A stretch of DNA of 64,000 bases from JAZKFT01 sp040386335 (GCA_040386335.1 JAZKFT010000022.1:62001-126000); one strand, 5' to 3'. Counted from the stretch's first letter, positions 26,086 through 37,500 are shown. Made by a program: numbers and translations. The notes: generated by a model from the sequence alone, not told the origin.

Positions 26086-27468
26086 TTACTCCAGCCACAA
26101 CTCGATCACAGGGATTTCGTAGGGTGGCTTTTGCTTTGGCAATGCCAGGATCAAATCATTGGGATTGTCCGGGCTTGGGCTAAACAGCAGTTCCGAATTG
26201 TCGTGCGCAAACTGTGCGTAGTTTATTTTTCCCTTATAGCCGGGCAATACCAATTTGCCGGAAGACGGATAGTCGATCAGGTGCACATACAGTTTTTTGC
26301 TGATCGGGTTATAGGTCATTTTTGTATAATCACTTACCGGCGTTTTGTAAGTGTCCGGCGCATAAGTGCAGTTGTGAATAGCCCTATCGTTGGCATGCAT
26401 CCAGTAAGCAATGCTATCCAGCGCCTTATTAGCCCGGTAATCAAATTCGCCCCTGGCTGTAGGACCGACATTTAAAATCAGGTTCCCGCCATTGCTCACT
26501 GAACTGATCAGCAAATCCAGTAGCTGCTTATGCGATTTCCAGGAGTTTTCATCCCGGTAGTAGCCCCATGATCCGGAAAAGGTTTGACAGGTTTCCCAGG
26601 TTTTGCCTTTGTATTTTAGTAGTTCCGCCGGACTAACCTGCTCTGGCGTTTCAAAGTCCTGGCCGTCTTCAAATTCCGCGAGGTCAAGACGATTATTGAT
26701 GATAATGCCCGGTTGCAACTTGCGTACTTCCTTTAATAATTCCACTGATCCCCAATCGTTCTTTCCTTTGCCAAACTTGCCGGGGTAAGAGTAGTCGAGC
26801 CAGAGGACATCTATTTTGCCATAGTTGGTCATCAACTCTTTTACCTGGTTCAGCAGGTATGTGCGGTATTTGGAAAAGTCTTTTCCTTTATTCATTTGCG
26901 CGTAGGCCGCGGTGTCTGTACTTGCTTTTGGCCGCAATGGGTGTACGCGGTCAATTGTAAAATCTGGGTGGTGCCAATCGATCAGGGAGTAGTAGAACCC
27001 TACCCGCAGCCCTTCTGCCCGCAACGCTTCCACGTATTCTTTGATAAGGTCCCGCTTTGCCCCGGTGTTGGTGGCTTTATAGTCGGTGTATTTGCTGTCA
27101 AACAAACAAAAACCTTCATGGTGCTTTGCAGTAAGCACCACGTATTTCATGCCTGCCGCTTTTGCCTTTTTGGCCCAGGCTTTCGGGTCGTAGAAATCGG
27201 GGTCAAAATGGTTAAAATATTTTTGATAGGTATCATTGTCCAGGCGTTCGTAATTCTTTACCCATTCGTGCCGGGCGGGAAGTGCGTATAAGCCCCAATG
27301 GACAAACATCCCAAAACGGCCATCTGCCCACCATTGCATGCGTTGCGTTTTTTGGGCGTCGCTTTCGTTCCCGATTTTTTTGCCCTGGGCAATTATACTG
27401 GTTGAAAATGAAGTTAGAACCAGTGCTAGTGTTAGCGAAATAATGGTCCTCGGCATTGACTTTTCCAT
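26086..27468 (-). CDS. GH29 alpha-L-fucosidase (copy 1)
   Basis: A 460-residue retaining fucosidase. A signal peptide (ends TSIIAQG) precedes the catalytic barrel. WWADGRFGMFVHWGLYALPARHEW, YVVLTAKHHEGFCLFDSKYTDY and IDVLWLDYSYP (nucleophile candidate Asp225) are the family marks, and a small beta domain ends the protein. It should release alpha-L-fucose from oligosaccharides, probably in the periplasm after SusCD import. A second, closely similar copy is at 44410-45810 on the other side of the regulator. MPRTII (27456) is an alternative start. The linkage preference is not readable. Confidence 0.93.
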   Translation of the reverse strand: MEKSMPRTIISLTLALVLTSFSTSIIAQGKKIGNESDAQKTQRMQWWADGRFGMFVHWGLYALPARHEWVKNYERLDNDTYQKYFNHFDPDFYDPKAWAKKAKAAGMKYVVLTAKHHEGFCLFDSKYTDYKATNTGAKRDLIKEYVEALRAEGLRVGFYYSLIDWHHPDFTIDRVHPLRPKASTDTAAYAQMNKGKDFSKYRTYLLNQVKELMTNYGKIDVLWLDYSYPGKFGKGKNDWGSVELLKEVRKLQPGIIINNRLDLAEFEDGQDFETPEQVSPAELLKYKGKTWETCQTFSGSWGYYRDENSWKSHKQLLDLLISSVSNGGNLILNVGPTARGEFDYRANKALDSIAYWMHANDRAIHNCTYAPDTYKTPVSDYTKMTYNPISKKLYVHLIDYPSSGKLVLPGYKGKINYAQFAHDNSELLFSPSPDNPNDLILALPKQKPPYEIPVIELWLE

Positions 27469-27504
27469 TGTTATGTTTGTTTTTTATTTAAGTCTTGAAT
27501 GTAG

Positions 27505-30500
27505 CTATTGTTTAGTGATTTTTCTCTGCCCCTGCCACCCCTCTCCATTGACGCTAATGGTGTAAAAACCAGCTTTGAGATCGTCCAGGCCGAGATTATA
27601 TTGACTGCTGTTTAAACCTGTAATGTTTTTCACAATTGCGCCGCGGGCATCATAAATAGCGATGCGCCTGATGTTCCTTTTCGATTGAATCCGGCAGCTA
27701 GTTATAACAGGATTTGGATACAGGTCGAAAGAAGACAAATCCTGATTAGTGGAAAAAGAAGAGCCTAGTTCATTCAAAACTAAACTTGCTCCTTGTTGTT
27801 CAGGCACCTCAAATACAATGACAGGTCTTTGGTTGACGGTAATCGCCTGTTTTGAAGCGAATGAACTATACACATTTGATGACGCAACTATCTTAAATGA
27901 CACCAGGCTATCGGTTGGCATATTGTTCTGCAACCCGCTTAGTATATCCCAATAAACATAACCGGCGGATGCAGGTGCTGAAATAGTTGCAAGAAGGTTA
28001 GAAACTGCTGGCTTGTTATTCCAGTTGATACCGGCTTCTGTCCAGCTATTGTCGGTTACCCGGTAGAGTTGCCAATCAGTGGCGGCCCCGGCGAGGCTGT
28101 AGAGTTTCAACTTTGCCGTGATCGTATTTACCGGCAAAGCATGTGCATCAAAGCGCAGGTAACTTTCGTAAAAGCCGCTTTGTGCCGCCAGGTATCCCTG
28201 CGTACCGAAGTTTGTATTGACGTCACCACTGCCGCTTTTTACATAAGCGTCAGCTGTTACCGAAATGCTGTCTGCCACAAGGGGCGTATAGTCAAATTTT
28301 ATAACGGGTTTATAGGCAATGGTTGCTATTTCTTTGCTCCAGAAACTGGCGTCCGTGGTGCCGCCAGTAGCAGACGATACCAGTTGAAGCGTCAGCAGAT
28401 CATCCGTGGAGGCGTTAACAGCGACGGTAATATCCCACTCAACATATCCCGCCGTAGTTTGACCCGGCGTAGTGGCCACCTGGCTACCGGCTGCAGGCTT
28501 GTTGTTCCAGTTGATGCCGGTTTCCGTCCAGCTATCGGTAGCGCATCCGTTCAAAACCCATTGAACCGTATTGGCTGTAGCGCCTGCATAGGAAAGATAC
28601 AGGCGAAGTTTAGCGCCGCTAACCGGCCTCGTTACATTTTGCAAATCGAACTTCAGATAGGTTTGCCTGGCGTAGTTCACACCAGCATCGTTTTTAACCA
28701 CCAGGCTGGTGGCTGTTCCAAAATTGTTGGTCGCGTAGGTGCCGTTCCGCACGTAGGCATCTGCGACGGCAATAATGCTATCGGGCGAAGCGGGTGGCGT
28801 GATCGTCAGCACAAAATCCTGCGTAGTGGTATAATTCGCCTGGTCGCATGGGCCTGGGTCGCTTGCTGTTGCATCGTAGAAGCGCACCCTCATTCTTGTG
28901 GTACCGGTTGTTGCAGTAACTGGCACCATAATGGATGAACTGATAGTTAACACTGTTGCGCTGTTGTCCTGGTTGGCAGCACCGAGAGACAGTATGGTGT
29001 CGCCTACTGAAATGAAATCATTGTTCCCCGCCCAATTTGCATATACTTTTACACGGCTCCATTCGGTGGCGGTGCTGTTGGTCATGTTTAGTGTAAAAGA
29101 ACTGCCTTTCGCCACCCGGATGGTATCGGCTGTATAGCGGCCATAGCCATTGGAAGGATAGCTGCTGTTGGTATAGCTAATGTTGTGGCTAGCGCCGGTT
29201 GTGCCGAGACTGGTAATAAAACGGTCGGTGCCGTCTGTACCACCCGTTCCCAGGCAATAAGGATAAGATGCAACTACCTGGAATGAAACACTTGCACCTT
29301 TGTAATTCCCGGTTGGCATAGTAACCGGCGTTGGGATAACAGTGGTTGAACCCGGGAAGGTGATGCCGACATTAATTGTGGTAGCCGCCTGCGCCGGATC
29401 TGCAATGCTGACGGTTACCGTTGCGCCGCCAATATTTTTCACCAACACCGCGCAGGGTTGGTCCACCGTAATCTTAAAGCCACTGGCGGGGTCAGTAATA
29501 GTTCCACCACCAGTTGCCCGGATGATGGCCTGCAGCATATTCCACCCTTCGTGCTTAACAGCCTGGTAAGAAACGGTATTGGTAATAATAGTAATGTTAG
29601 CGGCATTGTAAGCACTCATCTGCGTGGTGGTGGTGACACCGGGTACTACGATATAGGCATAGCCAGCATTGGTGGGCGTAGTGCCATGGTCCATCCAGAT
29701 TTTGCACACATTTTTATTGATAGAAGTGCTTGCACCGCCTGTATTGATGATACTCCAGCTACCTGTTTGTGTTTGGTTACTGAGTTTGACCGTACCACCG
29801 GCAGGAAAGAAATAACCCACGCTGTCGTGCAATGCCCATTGAAGGTTTCCACTATAGGTGCTTTGTGTTTGTGCCCCCAATGTAGAAATGCTGCCGGCGC
29901 TGTTTACCGCAATGTTTCCGTCCAGCAGGCATTGGTTGACCGATGTGGCCACCGTTTCAGCAGATGTGCTGGTGATGCCTGCGCCGAGGTTTACGATTTC
30001 ATCATCAAAAAAGAACCATGCTTTTTTTGCGGTAACATTGTAGTAATTCATGTAATTGGCGGAGCAGCCATAACTGCTATCAGATACACCACCTACATAA
30101 GACTGGTTGCCGTTGTAGGCACCGTTGCTGTTGCAGCATCCATTGGGATTGGTTTGCGGAGTGGCAAACTGTCGCATCGTTACACCGGGAACCAGCTTCC
30201 AATCCCATACAGGAAAAATATTATAATATTCATTGCCATTTACACGGATGTTATTGGCTCCTTCTGTGAGAAAAGTGCCCAGCAGGTTTTCACCATTGAT
30301 GGATTCGCTCCGCGCAGTTCTTGTTGAAACACTGCGGACCGAATACGAGTAAGCCGGCCTGTTGTGTAAAGTATAGTCGCTGGTCCAATAATGTATATGG
30401 TAAGGCTGGGTAATATTATAACTGGCTACCCTGGCACCAGAAAGCCGAAGAGAATCTTCTTTTAATGCCGCATCATGGCCTGCATCTGTATCTGCCTGCA

Positions 30501-31419
30501 TGGCCTGAATGGTAACGGATTGATTTTGACCCAATTCATTACCCCGTGAAATACCGCGCCCGGTCAGGCTGAAATCTTTATACTTGCCTCTAACCGCTCC
30601 GTTGAAACTATGGTGCAAAAAAGTATAGGCATTTTGCATTTGCGTGGTAGAGAAGCTATAAGATGTTCCCTTAATATAGTTGGCAATTTTATAGGCAGCA
30701 CTCAATAAAACAGTTCCGTACGACATAGTCATCAGTTCCGGCCCATGTTGCAAAAAAGCATAGTCATGGTTGATGCCATCGACCCCGCTGGCTACCAGGT
30801 TTAATGTAGACCCTGCCTGGGTTATAGAGGTATTGATTACACTTGCATTTGCGGTGAGTGCGCCACGATACAACCAATGCAAGGCTTCATCTACCCGGTT
30901 GGCGCCTGTTTGAACAGACGGGTTGTCCCGAGAGGCGAGATAGTTCATCGCGCCGGTGGAGTCTGCAGCTGACAAAGCCTGGCTTCCCCCGCGCATCAGC
31001 ACTAATGTTTGTCCCAATAGCTGCGGGTAACTGATCTGGTCGTACCACCAATTGTTGGCAGGTATGTGGTTGTTCCAATATTGCAGGGCCGCAGAAAGAT
31101 GTGTATACAGGTTGGTATTACCAAAAAGCGGGCTGGTGTTGATGGTGTAAGCCTGTGCATACTGGAAAAGCCTCGTAAGATGTGTGTTAAAAGGAATATT
31201 TCCCGCGGCACCGCTGGCGTACGTGATATCCGGCCATGAGCCATCGGTATTTTGGGTGTTCATATAACCAGTTGCGGTATTCGCAATGGATGTGCCGCTC
31301 ACAGTTTTGAGTGTGGGCGTAATATTATTGATGATCGTTGTATAATCCGTTTGGGCTATGGAATGGTGGGAGGCAGATAATAAAAACACAGTAGAGCAAC
31401 ACAACAGGATCCGTTTCAT
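27505..31419 (-). CDS. T9SS-exported PL8 lyase with GEVED and two DNRLRE (CBM96-like) domains
   Basis: A 1304-residue multidomain lyase. Signal peptide, PL8 catalytic module (about 25-710) with Asn174 (TGAN), His225, Tyr234, Arg288, Arg292 and Glu377, numbered almost exactly as in P. heparinus chondroitinase AC. A GEVED-like beta domain (about 725-870) comes next, then two DNRLRE/CBM96-like carbohydrate-binding domains (about 883-1043 and 1045-1205). A type IX secretion sorting domain closes it (LYPNPVITSCRI, DLKAGFYTISV). It should be displayed on or released from the cell surface and start degradation of the polymer. I start at MKRILL (31419); MHKP (31431) is possible. It precedes the GH29 gene in transcription order. 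Confidence 0.92.
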   Translation of the reverse strand: MKRILLCCSTVFLLSASHHSIAQTDYTTIINNITPTLKTVSGTSIANTATGYMNTQNTDGSWPDITYASGAAGNIPFNTHLTRLFQYAQAYTINTSPLFGNTNLYTHLSAALQYWNNHIPANNWWYDQISYPQLLGQTLVLMRGGSQALSAADSTGAMNYLASRDNPSVQTGANRVDEALHWLYRGALTANASVINTSITQAGSTLNLVASGVDGINHDYAFLQHGPELMTMSYGTVLLSAAYKIANYIKGTSYSFSTTQMQNAYTFLHHSFNGAVRGKYKDFSLTGRGISRGNELGQNQSVTIQAMQADTDAGHDAALKEDSLRLSGARVASYNITQPYHIHYWTSDYTLHNRPAYSYSVRSVSTRTARSESINGENLLGTFLTEGANNIRVNGNEYYNIFPVWDWKLVPGVTMRQFATPQTNPNGCCNSNGAYNGNQSYVGGVSDSSYGCSANYMNYYNVTAKKAWFFFDDEIVNLGAGITSTSAETVATSVNQCLLDGNIAVNSAGSISTLGAQTQSTYSGNLQWALHDSVGYFFPAGGTVKLSNQTQTGSWSIINTGGASTSINKNVCKIWMDHGTTPTNAGYAYIVVPGVTTTTQMSAYNAANITIITNTVSYQAVKHEGWNMLQAIIRATGGGTITDPASGFKITVDQPCAVLVKNIGGATVTVSIADPAQAATTINVGITFPGSTTVIPTPVTMPTGNYKGASVSFQVVASYPYCLGTGGTDGTDRFITSLGTTGASHNISYTNSSYPSNGYGRYTADTIRVAKGSSFTLNMTNSTATEWSRVKVYANWAGNNDFISVGDTILSLGAANQDNSATVLTISSSIMVPVTATTGTTRMRVRFYDATASDPGPCDQANYTTTQDFVLTITPPASPDSIIAVADAYVRNGTYATNNFGTATSLVVKNDAGVNYARQTYLKFDLQNVTRPVSGAKLRLYLSYAGATANTVQWVLNGCATDSWTETGINWNNKPAAGSQVATTPGQTTAGYVEWDITVAVNASTDDLLTLQLVSSATGGTTDASFWSKEIATIAYKPVIKFDYTPLVADSISVTADAYVKSGSGDVNTNFGTQGYLAAQSGFYESYLRFDAHALPVNTITAKLKLYSLAGAATDWQLYRVTDNSWTEAGINWNNKPAVSNLLATISAPASAGYVYWDILSGLQNNMPTDSLVSFKIVASSNVYSSFASKQAITVNQRPVIVFEVPEQQGASLVLNELGSSFSTNQDLSSFDLYPNPVITSCRIQSKRNIRRIAIYDARGAIVKNITGLNSSQYNLGLDDLKAGFYTISVNGEGWQGQRKITKQ

Positions 31420-31619
31420 TGGCTTATGCATGGCGATGGTTTTTTATGGTTAAATGCAACCTGGTATTCCGGCGCCCAACCCACGGGGATACTATGGTTG
31501 GCTACGCCTCGATCATTCGCTTACCGGTAATAAATGAGCCTGGTAAACTGGCAAAACACTGCCATGAACCGAAAAAACCGGGTCAGAAGGCTTGCCATAT
31601 TTCATTTGAAAAGAAGCGT

Positions 31620-32552
31620 CTAAGGAATCACTTTTACCCAAAACTCTTTCACCGCTGTTTCCTGGTTTTTAGCGGTGGCATTAAAGCTCACGATACTTGC
31701 CTTGTAAGTACCTAAACCGTATTTGTAGGCATATCCCGGCCTCAGATCAAGGAGTGCAGGAATGGGATTATTAATGGATTTGACACCGAGGCCATAGTCG
31801 GCCACGCGGCTGGCAAAAATAGGCTTGCTTACGATCCACCCGGTGTTTGACGGTGCGGTAGCCGCGCCTCCAACGATGGTAAGGTTTGCAGTACCTGGTA
31901 CCCAGCGGGCATTTGCCGGTGATGGTACGTTGGTCACTACTTTCCAGGTGGTGGCATCGTTGGCGATGGAAGCCAGGTTATAGATCTGGTCGGGCAACAC
32001 GTTGTTGACAGTATAATTTGTGATGATCCAGGTTCTTTGTGTAGAGCCGGTGGTGCCGTTGTATTTAAAGGCAATCACCAGTGAATCAGATTCATTCTTT
32101 ATCACATCATTTAACTTGATATTACCGGAGTTAACGGTTGTAACACTGGTGGCCAGCAATGCCCTGCTGGTGATATCCGTCCAGGTTGCGTTTACGATAC
32201 TTGCCGAATCGTAACCGGGAAGTTTGGTAGTGGCCAGTACCTGCAGCGTATTTAACTGGGCACCAAAATTGGCACTACTGGTAAACGACAGAGTAGGTAC
32301 ACCCAATGCCGATACCCTGTTGCGGAATTCGTATCGCTTGCCGGCTTCACCGGAATAGAAAACGATGTTATCGGCGGTGCCGGAAAAGAGAAACTTAGTG
32401 GTGTCACCCAGCTTGTAGACAAAAGTATCGCCTGCCAGCTTCGAAGTGTCGAGGCTTACCGAGAGCGATGGCATATCGACATCCATCTTTTTGGAGCATG
32501 CTGCTGCCCAGGTGATGGCGCCAATAAACAATGCTGTTTTTACTATTTTCAT
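31620..32552 (-). CDS. DUF5017-domain surface lipoprotein of the PUL
   Basis: A 310-residue lipoprotein: signal helix, lipobox AAAC (Cys19), then an N-terminal beta domain (VYKLGDTTKFLFSGTADNIVFYSGEAGKRYEF) and a C-terminal jelly-roll-like region ending KEFWVKVIP. It looks like the DUF5017 proteins that follow susD genes in Bacteroidota and is probably a surface glycan-binding protein delivering polymer to SusCD. It starts 26 bases after susD ends, in the same transcript. Binding residues cannot be named from sequence alone. The family call is from the strand pattern and position. Confidence 0.75.
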   Translation of the reverse strand: MKIVKTALFIGAITWAAACSKKMDVDMPSLSVSLDTSKLAGDTFVYKLGDTTKFLFSGTADNIVFYSGEAGKRYEFRNRVSALGVPTLSFTSSANFGAQLNTLQVLATTKLPGYDSASIVNATWTDITSRALLATSVTTVNSGNIKLNDVIKNESDSLVIAFKYNGTTGSTQRTWIITNYTVNNVLPDQIYNLASIANDATTWKVVTNVPSPANARWVPGTANLTIVGGAATAPSNTGWIVSKPIFASRVADYGLGVKSINNPIPALLDLRPGYAYKYGLGTYKASIVSFNATAKNQETAVKEFWVKVIP

Positions 32553-32578
32553 GTTCGTTGTTTTTCTTTTTTGAAAAA

Positions 32579-34480
32579 TTACCAGCCCGGGTTTTGCACC
32601 AATGCGTGATTAAGGTTCAGTTCATAAATTGGGATTGGAAGTAATGCGTGTCTTGGAGCAATGTTCTGCAAACCCTGGTAACCATTGGGGTTACTTGTTT
32701 GTCCGCCATTGGCTGCCGTCCATACTGTAAAGGCCTGGATATCGCTATAATAATTGCCCCAGCGTACCAGGTCAAATCTCCTCAAGCCTTCCGCATTGAG
32801 CTCCTTCAATCTTTCGTTGCGTATCGCCAGTTGGAAGCTTGCTTTGGTTTCACCTGCAGCCAGGTCGGCATCTGTAATATTGGTAATAGTAGCAGTAGCT
32901 GTTGCGGTAGTGCCCGATGCTGGTGGCGCAATGCTGACGGTGGGAGCACTGGTGTAGTAGGAACCCGACGAGGTCAGGTTCCCGGGGTTGGTGATCATGA
33001 TACCGGTAACTACACCACCTGTTGAAACAACAGCTGTTGCGGTAGCACCACTGCCACCACCACCACTAATTGTTACTACCGGTGGTAAAGTAGCTGAATA
33101 GCCGGTGCCGCCACTAACGATGGTAATAGATTTTACTACGTTGCCGTACAGGTTGCCAAAACCTCTCCTGCGTACCTGGTTGATGGCGTCATAAGCGGCT
33201 GTTGTAGGGCCATTCACAAAATTTTCTGCCTCGGCCTTCATCAGCAAAACATCCGAATACCGGATAACAGGCCAGTTGATACCATAGACACCATTGGCCC
33301 GGCTACTCAACGGGCAATACTCCCTGCGGAATTTGCCGGAAAAATTGAGCCAGGGCTGGGTAATAGGTGTTTTCTTGCGGGGCGTTCCTGTGTAGGAAAA
33401 GCTCGCACAATTCCAATCGCGACGGATATCAAATGAGGGCTTTGGCGTAACGGTACTGGCTAGGTCCAGGGCATAAGCATCATACAGCAATTTGGTGGTA
33501 TTTACCCAGCCGGCGCCTGCATAAGAACTAGTGTCCGTTGCTACATATGCGCTGGGAATACCTACGAAGTTGCCAATATCGTTGCCCGTTTTTACTGCTG
33601 TTCCGGCAGTGGCGCTATAGGAACCAATTTCCCAGATGCTTTCTTTTACATCGTAGGCATCCTGCGTGAGGTTGATGAATACCTGGCGGTAATCAGGATT
33701 CAGGCTATGTGCACCGGAGTTGATGAGCTTGTTGGCATATACAATTGCATCCTGGTATTTAGCCGTATTGTTCTGCGGGTATCCTGCCCAATACATGTAG
33801 ACCCGGGTAAGAATTGCCTGCACTGCATCGATGGTTACTACATCATTATAACCCAGGCTGGCGCTGGTGTAGCCGGCCAGTAAGGTCTCGGCCTGCTTCA
33901 TATCTTTTTCAATCTGACCATATACATCAGCCTGTTTTGCCGCAGGAATATTTACATCAGTGATGCCCGGCACGTGCAGGATCAGTGGCACATCACCAAA
34001 ATGACTGGTGAGCAGGAAATAATAGTAGCCACGCAGAAATAAAGCCTGTCCATAAATGATATTCCGTTTTGCCTCCGTCATGGTGGGCTTCTGGATATTA
34101 TCCACCAGGCTGTTCAGGTTTTGAATGCCCATATAGCAATAACGCCAGAGATTAGCCACATATACATTAGTGGCATCAAAGTTAAAACGAAGACCGCGGG
34201 CATCACCGTCGGTGGTTTTGTTGGAAATCAATTCATCGTTGCTGGCGGCGAAGTTGAACCCCAATACCTGTGCATAGATGGATGGTATCATCAGGGTGCC
34301 ATTTGCTGTATTAAGCGCTTGTTGCAACTGCGCTTCCGTATTGTAGTAGTTCGCCGGTGTGTACACGTCGGTCGGCTTTGTGTCCAGGAATTTTTTGCAG
34401 GAAGATAGGCCCATGATCAGCACCAGCAGTAAGAAGGAAGCCTTTGCCGGCGGCAAGTATTTAAACAATGTCTTTTGCAT
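32579..34480 (-). CDS. SusD/RagB-family outer-membrane lipoprotein with Gly-rich insert
   Basis: Surface lid of the SusCD glycan importer. The 633-residue product has a lipobox LSSC (Cys28), the SusD opening KKFLDTKPTDVYTPANYYN, TPR-like helices, and the closing NERLKELNAEGLRRFDLVRWG and LLPIPIYELNLN signatures. The unusual feature is an insert at about residues 447-530. It is built of GGTGYSATLPPVVTISGGGG and GSGATATAVVSTGG-type repeats between the RRRGFGNLYG helix and DADLAAGETKASF. The insert has beta-helix-like composition seen in some tail proteins. The gene lies 25 bases after susC, in the same operon, and is followed by the DUF5017 gene. Confidence 0.92.
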   Translation of the reverse strand: MQKTLFKYLPPAKASFLLLVLIMGLSSCKKFLDTKPTDVYTPANYYNTEAQLQQALNTANGTLMIPSIYAQVLGFNFAASNDELISNKTTDGDARGLRFNFDATNVYVANLWRYCYMGIQNLNSLVDNIQKPTMTEAKRNIIYGQALFLRGYYYFLLTSHFGDVPLILHVPGITDVNIPAAKQADVYGQIEKDMKQAETLLAGYTSASLGYNDVVTIDAVQAILTRVYMYWAGYPQNNTAKYQDAIVYANKLINSGAHSLNPDYRQVFINLTQDAYDVKESIWEIGSYSATAGTAVKTGNDIGNFVGIPSAYVATDTSSYAGAGWVNTTKLLYDAYALDLASTVTPKPSFDIRRDWNCASFSYTGTPRKKTPITQPWLNFSGKFRREYCPLSSRANGVYGINWPVIRYSDVLLMKAEAENFVNGPTTAAYDAINQVRRRGFGNLYGNVVKSITIVSGGTGYSATLPPVVTISGGGGSGATATAVVSTGGVVTGIMITNPGNLTSSGSYYTSAPTVSIAPPASGTTATATATITNITDADLAAGETKASFQLAIRNERLKELNAEGLRRFDLVRWGNYYSDIQAFTVWTAANGGQTSNPNGYQGLQNIAPRHALLPIPIYELNLNHALVQNPGW

Positions 34481-34505
34481 AATATGTTTATTTGAAGGGT
34501 GTTTT

Positions 34506-37500
34506 TTAGAAGGTAACGTTTACGCCAGCCACTACGGATAACGAATGCGGGTAGGTTGTGTAATCAAAGCCTGGAGTCAGGTTCGATTGGCGTGATGAGG
34601 CCTCGGGGTCCTGGCCGGAATAATTGGTCCAGGTGTATAGGTTCTGAGCTGAAGCGTACACCCGCAGGTTGCTGATTTTGACCTTTCTTAAAACCGAAGC
34701 AGGCAGGTTGTAACCCAGCGACACGGTGCGTAATTTCAGGTAAGAACCATCTTCTATCACCCGGGAAGAATAGGCCGCATTGCCCATGCCGCCACCCCTG
34801 AACATAGTGTTGCTGGGGTTCGTAGGCGACCAGCGGTTCGCATACGAAGCGAACTGGTTGAGGTTGGAATTCACCACCACGCCGCCTTCAAAGATGTAGC
34901 GGTTGGCATTGATCACATCGTTACCGACCGACCACTGCAGCAGCACATTCAGATCGAAATTTTTGTAGCGGAAGTTATTGGTGAGGCCACCAGTGTACAC
35001 GGGCAAGCCACTTCCGATAATCGTGTAATCCTTTGTGTCAACCATGCCGTCGCCATTCAGGTCTTTGTATTTAATATCGCCTGGCAACTGGGCAGTTCTT
35101 GTTACTCCGTTGGTTGGAATATTGCTTTTTAAGAGGTAGGTGCCATTGGGCATCTTGTCAAAATCAGTGTATTGGTACACGCCATCAAATACGAGCCCGT
35201 ACATTTCGCCTACGGGTCGGCCAATCACAGAAATATAAGGCGATAAAGCGGAATAAGTTGTATTAAAGAATGTTCCGGAACCGCGAAGCAAAGCCAGTTG
35301 GCCCTCAGCCAGCGACAAGATCTTGTTGCGGTTAAAACTGATATTAAAGCTGCTGGTCCAGGTAATATCCTTTTGCTGGATGTTGATGCTATTCAGGCTA
35401 AACTCAAGTCCGTTGTTCTCCAGGCTTCCTACGTTTTTAAAACCGGAGGCCGAAGCGACACCATTGGCATAAGGCAGGTCGGCATTTAGCAACAGGTCGT
35501 TGGTGGTGCGTTTATAGATGTCTGCTGTTAGCGTGATGCGTTGTTTAAAAAATCCCAGGTCGATGCCGATGTTGGCCTGGGTATTGGTCTCCCATTTCAG
35601 GCCGTAATTGCCCGCTGAACCAAGGATACCTGCGATGGCGGGGAACTGGCGGTTTGATGAATAATAATAGTTGATATTGTTGAAGTCGACGGTTGGCAGG
35701 TAGGCAAAATCGCTCACCCGGTTGTTACCAGACTGGCCATAGCTAACCCGCAGTTTAGCTTCGGAAACCGCTGTAATCTTTCTCATGAATTTCTCGCTGG
35801 AAATCTTCCAGGAAAAAGCACCTGATGGGAAATAACCCCATTTGTGGCCTTTGGCAAACTTTGAGGAGCCATCACCCCGCATGGAAGCAGTGAGAAAATA
35901 TTTGGATTGAAAGTCATAGTTGATCCTTCCCAGGCCGGAAACCAACGTCCAGCGTGAACTATTGGAAACAGTAGAAGTGTTACCAACGGTGGCGAGATCC
36001 AGGCCGTCGAGGCCCAGGTCTTCGTTGGGCAATTGCGCAGCATAGAAATAGCGGTAGGCGTTTTTATTACCCTGCTCCGATACGCCGGCCACTACTGCCA
36101 GGTGGTGGTTTTTACCAAATGCTTTGGTATAAGTAAGCGTATTTTCATTCAGCCAGGTGGTCACCGGCGCCGTGGCGATACTGCCATTCACCCCGCTTGT
36201 ATTCCATTTGCTGCCCGATTGGGTGAGGGAATTATTGAAGGTTTCATTGGTGACATTAACGCTGGTAATACCGCCACTTATACGCAGCTTCAGGTTTTTG
36301 GAAAATGCATACTCGGCGTACACATTGGCCACGAATGTGCTGGTTTTGTTTTTGGTGTATTGGTTAACCAGGTTGATATAAGGATTCACCCTGTAATCCT
36401 GGCTATTGCTGAGGTCGTTTACGGGGTCATAAAAGGCAGTTTCAAGATTGGTGGCACTGTCGTATCCCTTGGCGCTGCTCACCGGCCGCCAGCCCCAAAC
36501 AGAATAGAGCGGCGTGGAAGACGCGTAAAAATTGGTGGCGGAAATAGGTTGACCGATCAATTCGGTATAAGAATAGTTGGCATTGACACCCGCTTTCAGC
36601 TTGCTGGTAACGGTTTGGTCGAGGGATATCCTGCCCTGGTAGCGTTTAAACCCGCTGCCAACTATGATGCCCCGTTGGTTGTTAAAGTTGCCGGATAGCG
36701 AGTACCGCGTGTTTTCATTGCCGCCGCGTAAGGAGATATCGTGGTTCTCATTCCTGCCCGTTTGGAAAACCAAATCCTGCATATCGAATGACGGAGTACC
36801 CAGGTAATCGTTCAGGGTAATGGGCGATTTGAGATACACCGAATCGGCCAGGGCGGGCCTCACTTCCTTTACATACCGGACAAATTCGTAGGGATTCATC
36901 ATCTCCATTTTTTGTGGGGTGGTTTGCCAACCTGCATAAAAGTTATAGGTAACCTGCGGTGGACCGTTCTTACCCTTTTTCGTGGTGATCAGAATTACAC
37001 CGTTTGATCCACGGGCACCGTAGATGGCGGTGGCGGAAGCGTCTTTCAGGATGTCAATCGATTCGATGTCAGCGGGGCTGATGGCATTGGCATTGGAACT
37101 TTCAGTAGGAAATCCATCCACCACGTAAAGCGGTGAATTGTCCTGGCTGATGGAACCAGCACCGCGGATAACGATATTGGCATTGGCCCCAGGCTGCCCG
37201 TCGCTGCTTTGCACAATCACACCCGACACACGGCCTGCGAGGAAATCGTCGAAAGATTTTACCGGTGCTTTTGCAGCGTCCTTCATATTAACACTGCCCA
37301 CCGAGCCGGTCAGGTCTTTTCTTTTTACAGCGCCATATCCCACAATTACCACATCATCGAGTGAATTGGCGTTGCTGGCTTTCAGCGACAGGTTGTACAC
37401 TTCCTTAGCATCTACCACCAGTTCTCTTGGTTCGAAGTTGAGTGAAGAAACCAGTAATATGGATTTGAGCGGGGCTTTAATGCTGAACTTTCCATTCATA

